A stretch of DNA of 64,000 nucleotides, taken from the NCBI RefSeq assembly GCF_900096975.1, contig NZ_FMYQ01000017.1, positions 1 through 64,000 on the forward strand, read 5' to 3'. Numbering within the stretch: the first letter of the stretch is position 1; each line of letters starts with the position of its first letter. Positions 59,530 to 64,000 of this stretch are shown piece by piece. Under the pieces are notes generated by a model. That model ran no database searches. It saw nothing but the letters and a program-made list of their open reading frames with translations, and had not been told where the DNA came from. Source of the DNA: Paraburkholderia lycopersici (GTDB lineage Bacteria > Pseudomonadota > Gammaproteobacteria > Burkholderiales > Burkholderiaceae). Made by a program: the position numbers and the translations under genes.

Positions 59530-62500
59530 GGCGTGCCCTCGGGCGCCGGCGGCGCGTTGCCGTTCGCGCCGGTGCCGCCGCCATTGCCTGCATCGCCGCC
59601 GGCGTCGCTTTCAGGTTTGCGCTTGCGGCCGAAGCGCTGCGCGAGGCGGTCGAAGAACAGATAGATCACGGGCGTGGTGAAGAGCGTGAGCATCTGCGAG
59701 AGCGTGAGGCCGCCGATGATCGCGAGCCCCAGCGGGCGGCGCAGCTCCGAGCCCGTGCCGCTGCCGAGCAGCATGGGCAGCGCGCCGAGCATGGCCGCGA
59801 GCGTGGTCATGAGAATCGGCCGGAAACGCAGCAGCGAGGCCTCGAAAATCGCCTCGCGCGGCGGCTTGCCGTGCACGCGTTCGGCTTCGAGCGCGAAGTC
59901 CACCATCATGATGGCGTTCTTCTTGACGATGCCGATCAGGAGCACGATGCCGATGATGCCGATCACATCGAGATCCTTGCCCGCGATCATCAGCGCGAGC
60001 AGCGCGCCGATGCCGGCCGAGGGCAGCGTCGAGAGAATCGTGACCGGATGCACGTAGCTCTCGTAGAGCACGCCCAGCACGATATATACGGCCACGAGCG
60101 CCGCGATCAGCAAATAGACCTCGCTCGACAGCGAATCCTCGAACGCCTGCGCCGCGCCCTGGAACGACGACGTGATCGAAGGCGGCAGGTTCACCGCGGC
60201 CTCGGCCTTGCGCACGTCGCGCACGGCGGCGGAGAGCGAGGCGCCGTCGGCGAGATTGAACGAGATCGTCACCGAGGGGAACTGCGCGAGGTGGCTGATC
60301 ATGAGCGGCGAGCGCGTGATGCTGATCTTCGCAATGCCCTTGAGCGGCACTTGCCCCTCGCTGCTCGTCTGGCTCGGCAGATAGAGATCGCCGAGCGACT
60401 CGACCGTGGGCAGCGCCTCGGGCTTCGCCACCAGAATCACGCGGTACTGGTCCGACTGCTGGAAGATGGTCGAGACGATGCGCTGGCCGAGCGCGTCGTA
60501 GAGCGCATTGTCGATGGTCGCCGCCGTGATGCCGTAGCGCGCCGCGAGCTGGCGGTTCACCTCGACGTTCACGGAGAGGCCGTCGGTGTTGAGATCGCTC
60601 GTGACGTCGCGGATCGACGCAATCTGCTTCATGCGCGCGACGAGCGCGGGCACGTACTGCTGGAACGCTTCCTGGCTCGGCCCGCGCAGCACGAAGTTGT
60701 ACTGGTTGCGCGACACCGTGGTGTCGAGCGTGAGATCCTGCTCGGGCTGCACGTACAGGCGGATGCCCGGCACCTTCGCGACCGACTGCTGGATGCGCCG
60801 CCCGATCGCGTCGGCGGTTTCGGAGCGGTCGTCGTGCGGCTTCAGGTTGATGAGGAAGCGTCCGTTGTTGAGCGTGTTGTTGATGCCGTCGATGCCCACG
60901 TACGAGGTGAGCGACACCACATCGGGGTCCTTGAGAATTTCCTCGGCGAGCGCGGCCTGGCGCTGCACCATCGCGCGGTAGGAAATGGAATTGTCGGCCA
61001 CGCTGATGCCCTGGAGCACGCCCACGTCCTGCACCGGGAAGAGGCCCTTGGGAATCGTGACGTAAAGCGCCGCGGTGAGCACCACCGTCGCCACGGCCAC
61101 GACGAGCGTGAGCGTCTGATGGTCGAGCACCCAGCGCAGGCCGCGTTCGTAGGCGTCGAGCGTCCTGTTGAAAAGCCCCTCGCTGATGCGCTCGAAGCGG
61201 CTCGGGTGGCGTTCGGCCTGGGCGCGCAGGATGCGCGCGCACAGCATCGGCACGACGGTGAGCGAGACCACGGCCGACAGCACGATGGTCACCGCGAGCG
61301 TGACGGCGAACTCGCCGAACAGGCGCCCGATCACGCCGCCCATGAAAAGCAGCGGAATCAGCACGGCGATGAGCGAGATCGTCAGCGAGAGAATCGTGAA
61401 GCCGATCTGCCCCGCGCCCTTTAGCGCCGCCTGCAAGGGTTTGTCGCCTTCTTCGAGGTAGCGCACGATGTTCTCGATCATCACGATCGAGTCGTCCACG
61501 ACGAAGCCCGTGGCGATGATGAGCGCCATGAGCGAAAGATTGTCGATCGAGTAGCCGAGCTCGTACATGATCGCGAGCGTGCCGATCAGCGAAACCGGCA
61601 CCGAGATGCTCGGAATGATGGTGGCGGGCACGTTGCGCAGGAACACGAAGATCACGGCCACCACGAGCGCCACGGCGAGCACGAGCTCGAACGCCGCGTC
61701 GCTCACCGAAGCGCGGATCACGCCCACGCTGTTCGACACCACCGTGACCTGCATGCCCGCGGGCAGCGTCGATTCGAGCTGCGGCAGTTGCCGCATGATC
61801 TGGTTGACGGTGGCGATCACGTTCGCGCCCGGCTGGCGCTGCACGTTCAGCACGATCGCGGGCGTCCTGTTGTACCAGGCGCCGCGCTCCACGTCCTGCG
61901 CCGCCGTGGAAACGCGCGCCACGTCGCGCATGAAAACGGGCGAACCGTTCTGGTACGCGATGACCGTGTCTTCGTAGTCCCTGGGGTCCGAGATCTGGTC
62001 GTTGGAGTTGATGGTGTAGTTGAGGTCCGGGCCGTCGAAGTTGCCCTTCGGGTTGCTCACGTTGACGTTCGCGAGCAGCGTGCGCAGGTCGTCGAGATTG
62101 AGGCCGTAGGCGGCGAGCTTGTGCGGGTCGGCTTCCACGCGCACGGCCGGCACGTTGCCGCCCGCCGTGGTGACGAGGCCCACGCCAGGCACTTCGGAAA
62201 TCTTGGTGGCGAGGCGGTTGTTGGCCGCGTCCTGCAACTGCGTGAGCGACATCGACTTCGACGTGACCGCAAGCGTGAGGATGGGCTGGTCGGCCGGATT
62301 GACCTTGGCGTAGGTCGGCGGCGCGGGCAGGCCGCTCGGCAGGAAGCTGTTGGCCGCGTTGATGGCCTGCTGCACGTTCTGTTCGGCCACGTCGAGGTTC
62401 AACGAGAGATCGAACTGCAGCGTGATGATCGAGGCGCCCTCCGAACTGTACGAGATCATCTGCTGCAGGCCCGGTATTTCGCCGAGCTGCACTTCGAGCG

Positions 62501-62696
62501 GCGCGGTGACGGTGGTCGCCATCACGTTCGGGCTCGCGCCCGGATAAAAGGTCTGCACCTGGATGGTGGGATAGTCCACCGCAGGCAGCGAGGAGACCGG
62601 CAGGAACTTCATCGCGACGAGGCCGACCAGCACCATCGCGATCATCAGAAGCGACGTTGCGACCGGCCGCAGGATGAAAAGGCGCGAAATATTCAT
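59526..62696 (-). CDS. mdtB: RND multidrug efflux pump subunit (MdtB-like)
   Basis: A 1056-residue pump subunit opening MNISRLFILRPVATSLLMIA, with twelve spans and the helix-4 proton-relay motif GFVVDDSIVMIENIVRYLEE. Periplasmic-loop signatures YPTIQVQTFYPGASPNVMAT and FLPSGLPAPPTYAKVNPADQ match MdtB. The C-terminus after the last span is Gly/Asn/Pro-rich. The stop overlaps the mdtC-like start as ATGA; the adaptor gene lies 18 bases upstream. Confidence 0.95.
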   Translation of the reverse strand: MNISRLFILRPVATSLLMIAMVLVGLVAMKFLPVSSLPAVDYPTIQVQTFYPGASPNVMATTVTAPLEVQLGEIPGLQQMISYSSEGASIITLQFDLSLNLDVAEQNVQQAINAANSFLPSGLPAPPTYAKVNPADQPILTLAVTSKSMSLTQLQDAANNRLATKISEVPGVGLVTTAGGNVPAVRVEADPHKLAAYGLNLDDLRTLLANVNVSNPKGNFDGPDLNYTINSNDQISDPRDYEDTVIAYQNGSPVFMRDVARVSTAAQDVERGAWYNRTPAIVLNVQRQPGANVIATVNQIMRQLPQLESTLPAGMQVTVVSNSVGVIRASVSDAAFELVLAVALVVAVIFVFLRNVPATIIPSISVPVSLIGTLAIMYELGYSIDNLSLMALIIATGFVVDDSIVMIENIVRYLEEGDKPLQAALKGAGQIGFTILSLTISLIAVLIPLLFMGGVIGRLFGEFAVTLAVTIVLSAVVSLTVVPMLCARILRAQAERHPSRFERISEGLFNRTLDAYERGLRWVLDHQTLTLVVAVATVVLTAALYVTIPKGLFPVQDVGVLQGISVADNSISYRAMVQRQAALAEEILKDPDVVSLTSYVGIDGINNTLNNGRFLINLKPHDDRSETADAIGRRIQQSVAKVPGIRLYVQPEQDLTLDTTVSRNQYNFVLRGPSQEAFQQYVPALVARMKQIASIRDVTSDLNTDGLSVNVEVNRQLAARYGITAATIDNALYDALGQRIVSTIFQQSDQYRVILVAKPEALPTVESLGDLYLPSQTSSEGQVPLKGIAKISITRSPLMISHLAQFPSVTISFNLADGASLSAAVRDVRKAEAAVNLPPSITSSFQGAAQAFEDSLSSEVYLLIAALVAVYIVLGVLYESYVHPVTILSTLPSAGIGALLALMIAGKDLDVIGIIGIVLLIGIVKKNAIMMVDFALEAERVHGKPPREAIFEASLLRFRPILMTTLAAMLGALPMLLGSGTGSELRRPLGLAIIGGLTLSQMLTLFTTPVIYLFFDRLAQRFGRKRKPESDAGGDAGNGGGTGANGNAPPAPEGTP

Positions 62697-62714
62697 CAGG
62701 GCGGGGTCCGGGCG

Positions 62715-64000
62715 TTAGCCGGCTTGCGAGGCCGCGGCGCTCGCGTCGGAGGCGCTCGGGGCCGTCGCGCCGGGTTCGCTCGACACGCCCGGCGTGCTCG
62801 CGCGATGCGGTGCGCTCGCGCCGCCCACGCCGCTCGCTGCCCCGGCATGCGTGGCGGGCCGCGTGGCCGCGGGCTGGATTTTCGCGCCGTCGTTGAGGCG
62901 GTCGAGCCCGTCGGTCACGACATGCTGGCCCGCCTGCAGGCCCGAGGCGATCACCGTGTAGCGGCCGTCGCCCGGTCCGAGCGTGACCTTGTGGACCGAC
63001 ACGGTGTTGTCGGCGTTCACGAGATAGACATAATCGCCGGGCGCGCCGGTCTGCACGGCCGGCGTGGGCACGAGCACGGCGTTCTGCAGCGTGTCGACGA
63101 GCAGCGTCACGTTGACGAACTCGTTGGGAAAGAGCGTTTCGTCGTCGTTGGGCAGGCTCGCGCGCAGCGTGACCGTGCCGGTGGCCGTGGCCATCTGGTT
63201 GCTGATCGCGAAGAGTGTGCCGGTGGCGAGCTCGCGCGCGTTGTCGCTGCTGTAGACGGTGACCGGCAGTTTCGCGCCGGCGTTCACGCGCTGGAGCACA
63301 TTGCCGAGTGCGGTTTGCGGGATCGCGAACTGGACCGTGGTGGGCTTCATCGTCGTGATGACGGCGATGCCCGTGGAGCTCGACGACGTCACGTAGTTGC
63401 CCGGATCGACGAGCCGCAGGCCCACGCGCCCCGAAACCGGCGCCGTGATGCGGCAGTAGATGAGATCGAGCTCGAAGAGCCTGACGTTGGCGATGTCGGC
63501 TTTCACCGCGGCCTCGTACTGCTTGACGAGGAACTGCTGGTCGCTGAAGGTCTGCTCGGCGATGGACCGTTTCTCGTTCAACTGCGTGTAGCGCACGAGG
63601 TCCGCGCGCGCCTGCGCGAGCAGCGCCTGGTCCTTGGCCAGTTGCGCCTGCGCCTGCTCCTTGCTGATTTCGTACTGGCGCGGGTCGATTTGCGCGAGGA
63701 ACTGCCCCTTCACGACGTCCTGACCTTCCTTGTAGCCCACTTCGGTGAGGTAGCCGCTGATTTGCGGCAGCACCGTGACGGTGGCGATGGGCGTGACGGT
63801 GCCGAGCGCGTTGAGCGTCACGGGCATGGGCCCGAGCGTGGCGGCGGCTACGGTGACGACCTGCGGCGCCGCGCCGTGCCCGGTCGTCTTGTTGCGCACG
63901 ATATGCACGACGACGAGCGCGATCAGCACGATCACGACGATGGCGAGAACGAGCGGGCCGAGCCTGCGCCGCTTCGGTGCGCGCGGCGGGGGCGCTGGCG
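62715..64000 (-). CDS. mdtA: RND periplasmic adaptor (MdtA-like, partial at 5' end)
   Basis: The membrane-fusion protein of the operon; its N-terminus lies beyond the right edge. The visible part starts in a proline-rich cytoplasmic lead (PAPPPRAPKRRRLGPLVLAI), then a signal-anchor helix, the biotinyl-lipoyl half-motif YKEGQDVVKGQFLAQIDP, an alpha-hairpin (QAQAQLAKDQALLAQARADL) and the second lipoyl half ITAPVSGRVGLRLVDPGNYV. The C-terminal tail is Ala/Ser/Thr-rich. It links the two pump subunits with the NodT factor. Confidence 0.94.
   Translation of the reverse strand, partial: PAPPPRAPKRRRLGPLVLAIVVIVLIALVVVHIVRNKTTGHGAAPQVVTVAAATLGPMPVTLNALGTVTPIATVTVLPQISGYLTEVGYKEGQDVVKGQFLAQIDPRQYEISKEQAQAQLAKDQALLAQARADLVRYTQLNEKRSIAEQTFSDQQFLVKQYEAAVKADIANVRLFELDLIYCRITAPVSGRVGLRLVDPGNYVTSSSSTGIAVITTMKPTTVQFAIPQTALGNVLQRVNAGAKLPVTVYSSDNARELATGTLFAISNQMATATGTVTLRASLPNDDETLFPNEFVNVTLLVDTLQNAVLVPTPAVQTGAPGDYVYLVNADNTVSVHKVTLGPGDGRYTVIASGLQAGQHVVTDGLDRLNDGAKIQPAATRPATHAGAASGVGGASAPHRASTPGVSSEPGATAPSASDASAAASQAG

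Noticed and set aside
56485..59664. A 1059-codon open frame on the plus strand opposite the MdtC-like gene
   Set aside because: It is the antisense shadow of the pump gene: its residues are a His/Arg/Asp-rich string with no domain, a result of codon bias in GC-rich DNA.
1..64000. tRNA, rRNA and CRISPR features
   Set aside because: I looked for cloverleaf-like or repeat-spacer patterns by eye and saw none; a tRNA scan would be needed to be certain.

Overview
The window is GC-rich, densely coded DNA from a beta-proteobacterium of the Burkholderiales, most probably Paraburkholderia, Caballeronia or Burkholderia. This rests on the gene families (Burkholderia-type porin, GMC/gluconate-dehydrogenase pair, MdtABC-NodT RND operon, many GntR/LysR regulators), the strong GC bias and the AGGAGG-type ribosome binding sites. 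It is an inference from gene content; no rRNA or tRNA gene was seen.

Layout. 1-5.5 kb (minus strand): cytochrome c oxidase subunit II with a fused cytochrome c domain and the start of the next oxidase gene, then a three-gene membrane dehydrogenase operon (duplicated membrane protein, gluconate-dehydrogenase subunit-3-like protein, GMC flavoprotein) and a PfpI/DJ-1 protein. 5.6-12.4 kb (plus strand): a stress/envelope block with a divergent Nramp-type transporter, small envelope proteins, a holin-like protein, a PsiD-like pyruvoyl decarboxylase, Dps, a PRC-barrel protein and a 24-residue membrane peptide. 12.6-20.5 kb: signalling genes, namely an orphan CheB, a 1383-residue CheB-CheR-PAS-histidine-kinase-receiver hybrid whose receiver is degenerate, a stand-alone response regulator and a SET-domain protein. 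20.5-23.4 kb: a poorly coding stretch with small orphan genes and apparent gene debris.

23.4-42.7 kb is a catabolic cluster. It holds a proline-racemase-family 4-hydroxyproline epimerase, a DapA-family pyrroline-4-hydroxy-2-carboxylate deaminase, a 2,5-dioxovalerate (alpha-ketoglutarate semialdehyde) dehydrogenase, an enolase-superfamily enzyme, a second DapA-like enzyme, a second aldehyde dehydrogenase, a polar amino-acid ABC importer, a porin, two GntR regulators and three redox enzymes (sugar-lactone-oxidase-like, FAD amine-oxidase-like, Gfo/Idh-like). Together they could take a hydroxyproline-type compound from outer membrane to 2-oxoglutarate. The usual D-hydroxyproline dehydrogenase is not recognisable, so one of the unusual flavoproteins may fill that step. 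Two families of short AT-rich inverted repeats occur in the divergent promoters and look like GntR operators.

39.5-45.7 kb is a rearrangement zone: a truncated group II intron directly behind the porin terminator, a TonB-receptor fragment, two IS66 transposase tails head to head, and a tyrosine integrase next to an aldo/keto reductase cut short at its 3' end. 45.8-54.6 kb is ordinary core-like metabolism (LysR, free-methionine-sulfoxide reductase, tartrate dehydrogenase, a broken LysR, HAD, GST, cupin, dienelactone hydrolase, YjbQ, nitroreductase, PACE exporter). 54.6-64 kb is an MdtABC-type RND efflux operon with a NodT outer-membrane factor, running off the right edge.
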